Shown here piece by piece: positions 10,301 to 23,200 of a DNA stretch of 64,000 nucleotides. The notes below the pieces were generated by a model. That model saw only the letters and a list, made by a program, of their open reading frames with translations, was not told where the DNA came from and made no database searches. Both the position numbers and the translations under genes were made by a program. Location of the stretch: positions 41,664,164-41,728,163 of the forward strand of contig CM075941.1 of NCBI GenBank assembly GCA_038030265.1, in the 5' to 3' direction. This DNA is from Corythucha ciliata (Eukaryota; Arthropoda; Insecta; Hemiptera; Tingidae). Every line of letters begins with the position of its first letter. Position 1 is the first letter of the stretch.

Positions 10301-13300
10301 TTCAATTTTTCTTTGGTTAAACGTTTTGTGATAAGGGCTTGTTGTGGTTGGACCATTTTGTGGTTACAACATTTTGTGGTTAGAGCAATTTGTGGTTAGA
10401 ACACAAATGCGTCGTTATGTGATGTCTAACGTTGTGTTTGACTTCGAGAGGCAGAAGATTGGGTTTTGTTAGGCCGGGAAAAGAAAGGAGGAGGTCAGCG
10501 AATTTTTGCGATTTCGACAATGTATTAATGATATTTTCTTGTGAAACGAGAGAGACTCTCTGAAACGAGAGAAATACTCAAGTTTGTGATGCCATCCACC
10601 AAACATCTATTGTGAAAATCGATCACTAAATTGAATTTGTCCAAGAAGTCGGCACCGATAATGTCTTTCTTTGTCCTGGCGATTATAAATGGCCACTCGA
10701 ATCGGCGGCGCAAACCTAGGCCGACGTTGAGTATTTTTGTTCCGAACGTCGGTATTTCTGTTCCATTAAACGCAAAAAGTTTGTATGAGCTGCTTGACAT
10801 GATTGTTGACTTCATCGGGATTATCGAGAAGTCCGCTCCACTGTCTACTAAGAACTTCATTCCTGTGTTCCGGTCTCGAACGAATAGACGACGAGTGTGA
10901 AATTTTCCAGCAGTTGAATCCGCCGCTAATTTGACTGCTGGTTCAAGTTATCCGCTGTCCATTGACAGGGTTGAGCTAAGCTTTCAGGAAAACTCTAGAG
11001 CAGGGGCGGCCAACCGAGGGCCCGCGGGCCAAGAAGTGGCCCGCTGAGCCTTTCACAATGGCCCGCCCATGGCCTAAAGTGGTACATTATCATTTTAAAT
11101 GTTGGATTTTGGCGGCCCCTCGTATTTTTGTGCAAATGGAAAACGCTACAAATCGCGCCTCCTCGTGGGCAGCTAATCCTCCCGCTAAGTGACCACTTAA
11201 TTTGGAACAAAATTGAAAATAACGCATAATTTGGGGCTGAAATTAAGATAAATGGCTAATTCACGGCTAACAATGTTGAGAAAAATCTCTGATTCACGGA
11301 CAGAAGTGAGAAAAAGTGCTAAATCGAGGCTAACATTAAGAAAAATACATCGCTAATTAGCGGGGTAACATGTTACTTGACGACTAAAATTGAGAAAAAG
11401 CGCTAAAATCGCGGATAAAGTGTAAAAAAATCAGTAATTCGCGGTTAAAATTACGAAACACACTAATTCACAGATCAAAATAGTGAAAAATCGATCATTC
11501 ATCAATGGTTTTGAGAAAAAGCGCTAATTCGCGCACAAAATTACGAAAACATGTGTTCTCGGCTTATTCAGAACGCAAGTTCGTGGCTCAAACTCCTAAG
11601 AAACGCTATTCCGCAGCTAAAAGCGAAACAAATCGCTAATTCGCAGCTAAAAATAAGAAAAGTTGCTAGAGCATTTACTGCAAAATTCAGATAAATCGCT
11701 AATTCAAGGATAAAATGGTAAAAAATCGCTAATTCGCGGGTAAAATGGGTAGAAATCGGTAATTCACCGATAAAATTGAGAAGACGCGCTGACGTGTGAC
11801 AAAAACGCTAATTCGCGGTTATAATGGAGAAAACGCTCATTGCGGCTTCGTGACTGAAAGTGAACAAAATCGCTAATACATGGCTACGTGAGGATAATGT
11901 GCTAATTCGCGGATAAAATCCAGAAAAAGCGTTAATTCACAGAGATAATTGGGAAAGAAAACTCTCATTGATGGCTCGCTAGGAGGTTAAAATTTGGTGA
12001 AACGCTAATTCACGGCTGAAATAAAGAAAAATGGCTATTTATGGGGATAAATTGAGATCATTTGCTATTTGACAGTTAATTTAAATTGAGTAAATGGCAA
12101 GAAGCGATTTCTAAAATCGCTACTTCGGCTAAAATTAGGAAATATAGCGCTAATTCACGGGTAAAATCGCGCATTAGCGGTTCAAATCAGGATAAACACA
12201 AAAGTCGTTGCAAGAAAAATCGCTAATTCACGGCTGAAACAGAGATAAATCGTTAATTCGCGCCTAAAAATGGAGACAAACCGGTAATTTACGGCTAAAA
12301 TGGAGACAAATCGCTAGTTCACCGTTGAGGCGTTGGTAAAAGATTCGCCCGGGGCCACCAAATGTGTAATAAGGCTGCCACTGCAATGAGCTGCGACAGG
12401 GCACATTTTTTTGGGATGGAAAACGCTATTATACTGTGGTTAACTTATGTTGTTGAAGTTATTGAACAGGCCCCAAGTGCGTTTTATTCAGAGCGTCACG
12501 GCCTTTTGCGCTAAGATCAAAGTTTGTGGTCAAAGGGGGCGAGGACGATTGGCTCGCCTGAGTTCTTACAACCAGGTTTATGGCCCTCGACCATAAAAAG
12601 GTTGGCCGGCCCTGCCTCTAGAGGGACCCATCGAAAAAGGGTGCACGCTACGTCGCTGATGGAGCAGGGCTCCTCGGTATAAGGCCAGGGGCGTAGGTAA
12701 TGGGGGGGATATGGGTAATAGATCCCCCCCCCCCCAGAGCTACAAGTATGCAAACGAAGGGGCACTAGTACCAACGCTCTAAAGAGCCTCATACAATCTC
12801 CAAGAATGAGCGTTTCTCGTTGAAGATACGTTTAGCAGATTTTCTCGACTTCAAGCAGCCCGAAAAGGTCCGCGTGCGTCCATGCTTCCTTGGACTTCAG
12901 GCCCGACGAAGTAGCGTACCGGTGTCCCGAGAAGCTTAAATACGGAAAAATGAGGATTTTTAGGTTATCCATGGATGTAGGTATGTGAAGAGGTCGGGCG
13001 GTAGGACAGCGATTTGGCTACTTTCTACAAATTCCTGTTTATCCGACCTGGAGACTATAACGTTGCAAGTGATATCAGCAAAGGTGGCTCAAATTGAGAA
13101 AATTCACGATATCCTGAGGAAAATTCGCGGGTAAAAGAGAAAATACACCGTGTCCCCAGTTTCATTAGGTCCTTAAAGCCCAGTAAAGTGCTTATCGGCA
13201 ATTTGCAACTTGCTGACGCGGCAAAAAATTGAAAAAATCGCTAATATTCGTGGTCTTACGTTGCAACTTTACGACTAAAATTGTGGAAAAATCGCTGATT

Positions 13301-16300
13301 CACGGTACATGGACGCCATTCTACGAATAAATTGTGGAAATCAACGCAAAATTGTTGTTTTTGGGCCAACCCCGCGGTTAAAATTGACAAAAACGAATAC
13401 GCGTTCAGGTTAAAAATGGAAAATTCACAACTGAAATTGCGAAAAATCGCCCTTTCGCGCATAAAAAAGGGAATAGATTCTAAATCGCAGCAAAATTAGC
13501 GTAAAACGCTATTCCACAGCTGAAATTGGTAGAAATCGATAATTTGCAATTGGCGGATATTGGTGAGGAAAAACGTTAATTCGCGGATGCAAATAAAGAA
13601 AATCACTAATTCGCGGCTAAAATTGAAAAAATCACTAATTAGCGCAGCTCAATTTGAGAAAAACGCTAATTGTCAGTTCAAATTGGAGAAAAGTGCTAAT
13701 TCTCAGCTAAAAATGGAAAAATGGCTAATTTGCAGCTTAAATTGAGGAAAACGCCAATTATTGGTAAATATTGAGAAAAGTCGGTAATGCACGGGTTGGA
13801 AACGCTACGGCAGCTGAAATTTAGAAAAAGCGCCAATTCACTTCTAAAATTCAGGACCATCACTAATTCTCGTATAAAGTGTGGTGAAAATACGTGCCCT
13901 AATCTGAAGGCAACTTTGTGGCTAAAATTCAGAAAAACCGCAAATTCATGCACGGTTATAAGTGAAAACAACGCTGATTCACGCGCTAGATCTGAGAAGA
14001 AGCAATATGCTACACCTAAAAGTAATATAAAATTGCTAATGCGATGCTAAAAAGTGAAAAAACCCGCTAATTTGCGGGTAATATTTAGAAAATAAATAAT
14101 TACCTAGTCTGGCCAAAATTGAGAGATTTTAAAAGTTAATTTTAAGCTGAAATGATAAAAAGTGCTAATTCGCGGCTAAAATTGAGAAACATTCTAATTT
14201 GCGACAAAAATGAATAAATACGCCATTCGCGGCTTCCGAATGCAACTTTTGAGGCAGAAATGGGGAAAAAGCGCGAATTCATGGCAATGGGTGAAAAAAA
14301 TGCTAATGCGCGGGAAAAACTGAGAAAAATCGCTCATGCATAGCATTATGGTGAACCAAAAAAATCCTAATTTATGAAAAGCCCTCTGTTATGAAAATCC
14401 CCTGCTAAGAAAATTGAAAAATCGCTAATTTGCTGCTAAAATTGAGGAAAGTTCCAAAACTCGTGGAAAATTAAGAAACTCGCTCACGGGATAAAAACGC
14501 TACTTTGCTGCTAAAGTTGAGAAAATGCGCAAATTCATGGTTCTGGGGGGGGGGACAAAACTGCTAATCCGCGGCTGAAATTGAGAAGAACGATAAACGC
14601 GGCCAAAATTTAGAAAATAAGCGCTGATTTGCGGGTAAAGTTGACAATAAGCACTCATTCGTGGCTGAAATTGATAAATTCTCGGCTTAAACTGGTCATA
14701 AAGCGCTAATTGGCGGATAGAAAAGGTGAAATAGCGGTAATTCGTGGCTAAAATAAGGAAAAGGCCAAGTTAAAATGATATGTCTTGTTCACACAGAGAC
14801 TTAGGGGCCTTTTGGAGATTTCCGCGATTGGGCCCCGATAGGTGTAGGTCCGCGAGTGACCCCACGATACGTTTCATCCATTTCTAAATTTTGGCCGTTT
14901 CCTCTAAAAATCGCCCAACTGAGAGATTTTTAGGGTAATTTTTTCTGAGTATTTCGATTTGAGCCCCGTTGAGATATGCTCAATTGACCAATGTACGCGG
15001 TTTCCTTCCCAATATCATTGAGTGGCGACCACTGTCCCTTAAATTGGGTAAAAGTGTGCGTTTTGCATTTGCACTCGTATCATCGACTTCGTCGATCTGC
15101 ATCCGGCAGAACTTCATGAGACTAGCAGACTAGCCTCTACTCTACTCATTCCATAACGAAACGATTTATCGAAAATAAAATTCTGGAATGTCTGGATGAA
15201 TCAAGGATTAATAGTAATTTTGTTCTCGGGCAAGGCTATGATGGGGCCAGAAAGATATCCGATAGATTCAAGAGTGCGCAGGCTGGGTGGAATGATGGCT
15301 AAAATGTGAAATTACCCCCTCTCCTCACCCCAACGAGATTTCAATTTGATCCCCCCTAGGACAAATTCCTACCTACGCCCCTGTATAAGGCAACATTTAT
15401 GCAGAGGCGTCCTCACTAGGAGGGACATCTTGTAGAACCTTTTTCCCGTTGTCCCATAAGTACGTTACGTTGTACTCAATTAGGAACTGAATTTCGTTGA
15501 TTGCACTAATATTTTCTCCAAATCCCGAAAAGCAATTAACCAATGACTTCAAATTCATGTAAAATCAACCGCAAAAAGTTGGATAAAAATGCAAGCCTTG
15601 ATAATCAAAAAGACAAAATGGTAGTACTCCTCCGCAAGCCTGTATCAATGGCTTAATTGCCAGCTATGGGAACTGAAAATCAAATTTTGAGGATGAACAG
15701 TTAGTTTTTGGGGCTCAGTAGACGCCCATAAGGACAATTGGGGTTTTTTTGAAGAGCAGTAGAATCCTGTCCAACTTTTTTGCCTTTGGTCTGTAATTTT
15801 GATTTTTCGTCCAAAAACGCACAGCTACCATTACGGTTTTGTCTATAAAATGCTTGAATTTCAAACTGCAAATGTAATGCGGACCCTAGAAACTGGAATG
15901 GAGCAAATTGACCCAGGGAAACAGCAAGGAATTCCCCCCCTGCGTTCAGGTCTGATGTATCTGCCCATGGCTATACAGTGCGTGTGAGTTGGCAGTAGTT
16001 GCACAGCAGGATTATTCTTAATCTTCAGTCAACACTCATTTAAATTAAATATAAACTTTTGATCGGGTTAGTGATCGTTACATTCGCTTTCATTTCCCAA
16101 TTAAGCAAGAAAAACAATACAATTTCCCGGACTTTTCCCGGGTTTCCCGAATTTCCCGGGTTGGTTGACCCGCTGGAGAAATTAATGCGAATAGGTTTTG
16201 CAACTGACATATCGCTTTAGTGCCCCGAACTGTTGATCGTAAACATATCGATTGGGAAAATAAAATAGAAACTTTTCTCCAAGTGCACGCACGTGATCCT

Positions 16301-16775
16301 TCCGTGGGATAACAAAAAAAAACAATAAACAATTTTGTTTATTCTTTATAGCTAGGGTAGGGATTTAAACCATTCTTCCCTTCAAAAGTTAAAACTTTAG
16401 GGGAAACCCATGGTGACCCATAAAAAAAATGAAACTGCAACACCCTCTCCCACTCGGCCATGATGACCGCCCCCCCCCACCCAGCCATCGCGATTCATTT
16501 TAACGGTGGAAAAAAATGTTAGCTAAAATGAGTGAAAAAAAGCTTATTTACTCACAGCACACGACGATCGTATGTTCGTCACCGCACGAGACGTCGACGA
16601 TAGGGTCGTTTTTGACGAAAAAATAACTCGGAGCGTTGTCCGCAAAGCGACTTTTTCCAAAAGTAAAAACGGCTCCAGTGTCTGAAAGAAACGGGGTTTA
16701 TAAGTCATCATGAGCACTGTAAAAAAAAAGAAAAAAGGTCTTACCGGGAACTTCCAAAGGCATGTTAAAGGCCAT
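7350..16775 (-). CDS. RPGR: RPGR-like RCC1-repeat protein (ciliary GTPase regulator family)
   Basis: Exons in transcript order: 16,745-16,775; 16,556-16,681; 9,001-9,093; 8,835-8,897; 8,608-8,763; 7,917-8,536; 7,439-7,843; probably 7,350-7,385. The first seven keep phase and encode about 498 residues. After a short leader the protein has [16 protein letters not shown], very close to the start of vertebrate RPGR, then successive RCC1 blades with GxHS/T and GQLGL motifs. It ends in a Pro/Ser/Glu tail where vertebrate RPGR has its acidic region. In that family the propeller binds ciliary partners at the transition zone. The second intron is 7.5 kb and full of transposons. An upstream in-frame ATG at 16,907 is possible. 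The last junction is uncertain: reading through it gives a basic RRRRRRQ tail ending at 7,283. No CAAX box is seen. Confidence 0.9.
10060..10400. repeat. Family D array
   Basis: Degenerate copies of TTTTTGTGGTTAGAGC at about 16-22 base spacing. It is related to the array at 2,290-2,665. Confidence 0.6.
10525..10898 (-). pseudogene. LTR-retrotransposon aspartic protease fragment
   Basis: The - strand frame carries [13 protein letters not shown], the retropepsin catalytic DSGA motif with its flanking strand, followed by [15 protein letters not shown], the second conserved block that closes the fold. The two blocks are spaced as in Ty3/gypsy-type proteases. No gag, reverse transcriptase or long terminal repeat is visible nearby, so this is a lone remnant in an intron, in the same orientation as the host gene. 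Confidence 0.75.
11001..12615. mobile_element. hAT-like element carrying a family A array
   Basis: The left end CAGGGGCGGCCAACC pairs with GGTTGGCCGGCCCTG at the right. CTCTAGAG flanks both sides (10,993-11,000 and 12,616-12,623) as an 8-base duplication, allowing one extra C at the right end. The interior is the array 11,220-12,330. Internally, near 12,394, there is a second terminal-type word ending CCACTG, so another element is nested inside. Sequence from 11,130 and from 12,340-12,590 recurs inverted at 42,841-44,320. Confidence 0.75.
11220..12330. repeat. Family A degenerate tandem array (forward)
   Basis: About 35 units of roughly 30 bases resembling GCTAATTCGCGGCTAAAATT followed by GAGAAAAA. 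The best-kept parts are GCTAATTC and the A-rich end. Units carry many independent substitutions and small indels. Confidence 0.8.
12686..15383. mobile_element. hAT-like element carrying a family A array
   Basis: The left end CAGGGGCGTAGGTA is matched exactly by TACCTACGCCCCTG at the right, and both sides continue into G/C-runs. TATAAGGC flanks both ends exactly (12,678-12,685 and 15,384-15,391), a textbook 8-base duplication. The element is 2,698 bases with no transposase frame. It sits about 60 bases from the previous element but has different ends. Confidence 0.85.
13080..14770. repeat. Family A degenerate tandem array (forward)
   Basis: More than 50 units of about 30 bases of the GCTAATTCGCGGCTAAAATT type. 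Apparent open frames (for example 13,560-13,745 on + and 13,696-13,971 on -) simply translate the repeat. Confidence 0.8.
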
Positions 16776-17227
16776 AGTAGCCGTTGTTTGTTTGTAACTT
16801 ACTATACCCGTCGTAGGACTGGCCCCCCGATGGCGTGTGATGAGGGGACAAAGGTGTGCAGTTTGCCGGGAAACAACAAAATTAGGTGGGGAGGGGAAGG
16901 GTGGCAACGGTACAGTAGTGGGGGAGGGAGCGTCATGACAACGCTTGGTTTATGGTGGTGGTGATGGTGAGGGGGGGGTATTTCGTAGGATTTTTGTTCC
17001 AGTTCACGTAATCCGGAAAGTCATTATTGGCGAAATTCATAGGAGAAAATGTATTTCTAACGAGATCTAAATCGATACAAAATTTAAGTAGGTGGGGGGG
17101 GGAGGGGCGTAAACATGAAAATGAAAGACCAAAGACGTGATGCTCCTAAAACAAAATAAAGTTTTAAAAAAACCTAACAAATTAATCAAAACTATTTACA
17201 ACAGACAACTAACTGATATAGGGACAA

Positions 17228-20200
17228 TCATTTCACATTTTTAATGTCGCGCAATTGGTTTTCGACTCGCTCCAAGCCAAACCTTAAATTTTTATCGTAA
17301 GTCACGCCTCGTTTTTTCTCGACGAGTCGAATGGCGTCGCGTAGTCGCGGCACGAAACGAGCGACAAGATCGGGAGCGTCTGCTGTCAAGACCCAAACGA
17401 TCAAGTCGTACACTTGTTTCGACGACCAGGCCAGGTGGTCGTCGCAGAGCGTCGTCAGACTGTCGACGATGATATCCCTGTGACGGAAAAACGTTTTTTT
17501 TTTTATTTGGTGCCGTTACCTTTTGTTTGTTTGTTTTTTTTTGTCTTACATATTCGCCCTTAAGTGCGGACTGCTTAAAACGGTTTTCACTAGGGCCTTG
17601 CTCGACGAGCTCGCCGGGGATTTGTCGTCGCAAAACATGACGACGTCGCAAATTCGGGCGAAGCAATTACGCGTGAAAACCTCGTAGACGTTGCTATCGT
17701 TCAAATGTACAATTTCTTTAAAATATTTCAAAGCCTATAAACAAAAGAAAAACGAATTTTCAAATTATGAAAGTTCAACCCCGGATTGGAGGGGGGGGGA
17801 GATACTTACGTAAGCCACCGATTGATGAGGATGTCTCGTTTTCTTTTTAACGAATAAATTACAAATTAAATTCAGCACTAAATTTTGAGTGGAACGACTC
17901 AGATACGGAAATTCCGATACGAGCGAGAAATTATTGGCGTTCGAAAAGTCACTGTTGAGTGAAACGCATTTAGGCACGTACAGCATTAATAAATCCTTGA
18001 TGGTCCTTGAAATGTAAGGATCTTGTTCAGGATCTGGAAAATGAGTTGCACTACAGTGAGAATGAAAGGGAGCAGCGGTTGCACGTTGTGAGGGGGGGGG
18101 GGATCTGTTTACCTAGGCTGTTCAAGCCTTCGACAAATAGCGACAGTGATTTTTTCACTCCTTGTAAAACGACGGACTTGATTTTCATCTCGGGGTTTCT
18201 GATGCCGGGCGGAAGGAACAGAAGATCGACAAGTTGTTGAAGAATTGTGTTTGGTTTCGACTGGGCGGAACAGACACAAAAAGACAGGTTCGGTAAATGT
18301 TAAAATGCCTAGTTAAATTCGTGGGTATTTGTCGGGATTTGGGCGCTTTGGGATCGGCTACCTTGATTTCCACCGCCACGAAGAAAGGGGCCGAAACTTG
18401 CAGATTCACGGATGTTCAGCCGGGAAACTTGTAATTTCGCTCAAATTTGGATCCGAACTTGCAAACTCACAAATACTTATAGCTCTAAAGTTGCAATTAC
18501 ATGGCTATTCGTTCGGCCAACAAAAGGCCAAAAGCAAAATTGGTAGTATGAGAAAATACCAATTTCACGAATATTTCGACTTTAAACTTGCAATTTCACT
18601 TTAGTAAATACTGGAAACTTGCAATTTCACGAATATTCAGAAAGGAAACTTCCAATTTCGCGGATATTTATCTCTGAAATGTTGTAATTTTGCGGCTATA
18701 CGCCAGACTTTGGGCGCTCTCGTGACCCGTAACGCCGCAATCCCTGCGGTTTCCGCGGCCAATGAAAAAAGGCCCCGAAACTTGCATTTTCACGAAAATA
18801 AAGACCAGAAAATAGTAATCTTGCGAATATTTAGTCCCAAATCTTGCAAGTATGCACATTTTAGCTTTGAATAATGCAATTTCGTGGTAATATTTGTCAT
18901 GCTTTGCGCACTGCAGTCGGGGCCGAATTTGGTTAACTACGAATAACAAATCGCTCGTTTGAAGACTGAATATCGTGAATTTGGTCCTTTCAAACCACAA
19001 TTGTGGTTAGAGTTGTCTGTGATCTGAACATTTTGTTGTTCGAGCACTTTGATTTGCGCGTCTTGAGTGGTTCGAACCATTTGAGGTTAGAACCACTCAG
19101 AATTCCAGTAGCGTAGCGGCGAGAGGGGTGGTGGTGCCACTAAACTTAATAAAAAATACACCAATTTGAGGTATCTGAAGGAAACTTCTCGGCTAAATTA
19201 GAGAATATACGCCAGCCCCAAAATATACGGCCCTTTAAATAGGCGGCTAAAATTAAGACGCGCTCATTGTGTGCTAGTCCGCGGGAGAGTACATATTAAT
19301 AAAAAAAGTGCTTTCGCGGCTAATTAGTGTGGTAAAACAGTATAAAAATGACCAATTGGCGGCTGCAAATTTAGAAAACGCTACTTTCACGGCCATAAAT
19401 GAAGGGAAAGCACAAATTCGCGGCCGTGAAATTGAAAAAAAGCAGTGAATAGTCGCTCAGAAGGCCCAGCTAATATTGAGAAAACGTTAACTCGTGGCTT
19501 CTCGAACCAAATTCACGACTGAGAGAAAACAATTATTCGTGAAAATTGAGGGACAATTCTGAATCGTGGCTAATATTAAAGACAAAACGCAAAACCCGCT
19601 AGTACTTGACTGAATCTGAGAAAAAACACTTAAGTCCCGAGTCCCAGGCAACATTTAAGCCCTCAATTGCAGCTACCCTTGAGAAGGAGCGCTAAGGTAA
19701 AATAGAGAAAAATTCTAATTCGTGGATGAATATGAGAAAATCCGCTAATATGCGGCTAAAATTGAGTAAAAGCGGTAATTAGCGGTTAAAATTGAGAAAA
19801 CCCCCTCATTCGCGAATATATTTGAGAAAAATTTGAAAATTGGGTGACCATAGCATCGGTTGCCATTGTGACAGTTACCATAGTATCAGTTGCCACGGTA
19901 ACGGCTCACATAGCAACGCTTGTCATGGCAACAGTTACCACAGCAACGGTCGTCATGGTAACGGCTCACAAAGCAACGGTTGCCATAAGGTCCGTTCCAT
20001 TGTTTTGCACGAGCGACACTAGTGTAGAAAACCATGTGATTTCATTGATTTATTCTGAAAAATTGAATGAATACAGATGATTTTCTTCAAAAGTGTAGCA
20101 CTCGCGAAACAATGGAACGGACCTGTAGTAACGGTCACCATAGCGACGGTTGTTATGTTAACGGTCACCACAGCGACGGTGACGGCTCATATAGCAACGG

Positions 20201-23200
20201 TTGCCATGGCTATTGGTTGCCATCGTAACAGTTACCATAGTAACTGTTGCTACGATAACTGTTACCATGTCAACCGTTGCTACGTAGCTGTTACCATTGC
20301 AACCTTTGGTATGGTAGCTGTTACCATAGCAACGGTTCTCACGATTAAGGTCTATTCAAACCAACGATGTATAAAAGAACTGGGGGCCTATTCTCTAACA
20401 ACAAGCAATATTTTTTTCGCCAGCCATGTGTCTATTTCATTCATTTGTTTGAAGAAACTTAATGAAATAAACATATGACTGTGAAAAAGTTATTGCTTCG
20501 GAGGTAGAGAATAGGCCCCCTGGATTGCTCATCACTGCTGATAAAGTCTGCCATCAAATAAGCTCCAAGTGGAGCTTAAAGTGGATGAGAGGGGTGTAGT
20601 TTCAAAGTAAATACGGGAAGAGAGTTGTGTTGCCATAACTACACAAGGAGAGTGACAGGGTAATGTTTATCAGGGGACGACCTGCCCCCTCCACGCCCCT
20701 CCAGTCCGCTATGAGCAATCCAGGTTTATATATCGTTGATTCAAACACATCAGTGGCGTGAACGGCACGTGCCCATTCACGTCTTATATACTTATTAAAT
20801 CCGGCAAGTAAAATATTATTTTCGAGCTACCTGCTTCGTAAGTTGCCCATTACGATAACATAATAACTCCAGTAAGTTGAATTTTTCATAACCTGGTACT
20901 TTATAGCTACATTTTTTGAAAACTGTACAGTAAAGGTTTAAAACTGACATGAAAAGTTTTTTACATGTCAGTTTTCTATAACCTTGTGCAACCTCATCCG
21001 TGATTATAGAAATATCTTAGGACATGATTTTTTTTTGGCAAAAGAATAAAACTGGGTAATATTCGACGACGGTTGCACGAAAAATAACGTACGTCACTCG
21101 ACTATTAAGTGGTACTACCCGCTCGTTTTTAATTTGCGGCCTCGGCAAGCCTCGTCCGCCAAACAAAAGACTAGCAGGTAATGCACAACTTACTAATCTT
21201 GTAATGTAATCTACTATTTTCTATGGGAATTGAAAAGGCTCGTTCACACCTATCCGACAGTTTCAACAGCGACGGCACGGGAAAACGGGATTTCTTTGCG
21301 ACGATATTTTCAAGCTTCCCGTCCGGGTAGTGGAGCAAGAAATGTAGTGGAGGAGCCACAAATCATGGCAGTCCATGTAAGGGAACGAAAAACAACAGGA
21401 AACACAACAAGGCAAGAAATTAAAATTATTCAATAATTTGAAATTAAGCACGTTTTGCACTGTCAAAAAAGTTAGAAACTAAAAAAAATATATATTCTAT
21501 TTTCACAATTCCAATGATACGTGCCGGACGGAACACTGACCAGTGTAAACAGAAGTACTTCGCCATCACGGACGACAAATTTCACGTGCCGGACACGTCC
21601 CGTTCACTGCTCTGATGTGTGTGTATATGTAGACCTTGAGAGCTCACATAGCAACGGTTACCATGGTAACGGTTACCACATCAACCTTGCTATGGTGACT
21701 GTCACCATGTCAACCGTTGCTATGCGAGCCATTACCATGGCAACCGTTGATGTTACCGTGGTCACGTCATAAAGCGTGACGAACAAAACAAACAGGGTTC
21801 CCTAATGACGTTTCACGTCAAAAACCAAATTTCGTCGATTACGCTCTACATAAAATCCGAGTTTAACTGGTTCGGTTAATTCGGCGAACGACGAGAAAAC
21901 AAACTTCCTGATTTTGGTTTTTTCAAGCCACAATTTTGGTGTAGATTTTCCGGGGCCGTCATTAATGGAGTTGGGGCTTCGAGCCCAAAATAACATTGGG
22001 CCCCCTAGCTCTGTTTCAAATTATTTCGCAAAAGTAACTAGGTGCTTTGGTTAAAAAACGTATTTACTGTGATGATCGGGTAAAGAGGTAAATTAATAAA
22101 GTCAATTTTCCCAATTTTTGAGAAATATCAGCCACTTGCCTGGCCACGTCTTTTTTCACTTTTATCTGTGAACAGTAGGCGTAGCTAGAGGGAGGGCAGA
22201 GGGGGGTAGTTACCCTCCACTAGACTCGAAATTGAAGCCGCAGTGGGGCAGCCGCCCACTCAGAGATGATGGCATCAAAAAGGACAAATCATACAGTGTC
22301 ACCAGTCACCACTGATTTGTGGGGTTTCCTAAATCAAAACATTTTTCTCACAAAAAGAAAAAAAAAAAAAATACATTTGCGTGGGTCTGCCTCACTATAA
22401 AATTATTTCCCGCATTTTACCCACTAAAAAAAAAATTTTAATAATAATTTCGCTAATTTTTGTAGCTTATAAACCAGTTTCGTGGGGTGACGTAATTAAA
22501 AGAGACCCATTTCGCGGGTTTTGCGCCCTGAAAACCCATTTTTGCTGGTCTGACTCACTAAAAAAAAAAAAAAAAAAAAGCTTTCACTTATTTTGCCCTT
22601 TAAAAATCATTCCGTCGATTTTTCTCCCTGAAATCCCATTTTCGCTGCTCTGGCCCACAGCCCAGAAAACCCAATTTCGCGGTTGTTTTCTTGCTGAAAA
22701 ACCAATTTTTGCGGCTGTTTGTTGCTGAAAAGCCAATTTCACGAGGTTGCCTCTTTCAAAACCACTTACGCGATTTTATCACACTAATCAAAGCCTTTCC
22801 GAGATTCTGGCTCATTAAAACGCAAACTCCGTGGGATTCGCTCGCTATTTTATGAAGGGCCTTGGCTCACCAAAACGCTAATTTTGCGGTGTTTTCTCGC
22901 TGAAGAACTAAACCCCTAATTTAAGAGTTTTGGGCGTGCTAAAAACTAAATTTCGTGGGGTTGGCTCTTTGAAATGATCTATTTCACAGACTTGGCACTC
23001 TAAAAAACTTTATTGTTAAATTCAAAAGCCCGTAAAAAGCCCTAGCTCTGAAAACTCAAATTTGATGAGCCCCATCGTTATACTAGATTGTTTGCTAAGA
23101 CCTACGCTTGAGGAATGAATGAACTACGCGAATTGAATTAATTGCATGAATGAATGCATGCGCGTATTGAATGAACTACGCGGTCGTTGAAAGCTATAAC

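Larger units (their letters stand above)
9094..16555 (-). other. 7.5 kb RPGR intron filled with mobile DNA
   Basis: This intron lies between exons 2 and 3 of the RPGR-like gene and splits a TGT codon (T, then GT). It contains a fragment starting CAGTGGCGGATCTAGG (9,127), a 22-base T-run (9,548-9,569), a family D array, a retropepsin fragment and two hAT-like elements carrying family A arrays. From 15,400 to 16,550 I see only unique-looking sequence. Confidence 0.8.

Noticed and set aside
19840..20478. Open frames giving HSNGCHGNSYHSNG-type peptides
   Set aside because: The 15-base minisatellite is a multiple of three, so it stays open in all frames; there is no start context, splice site or homology.
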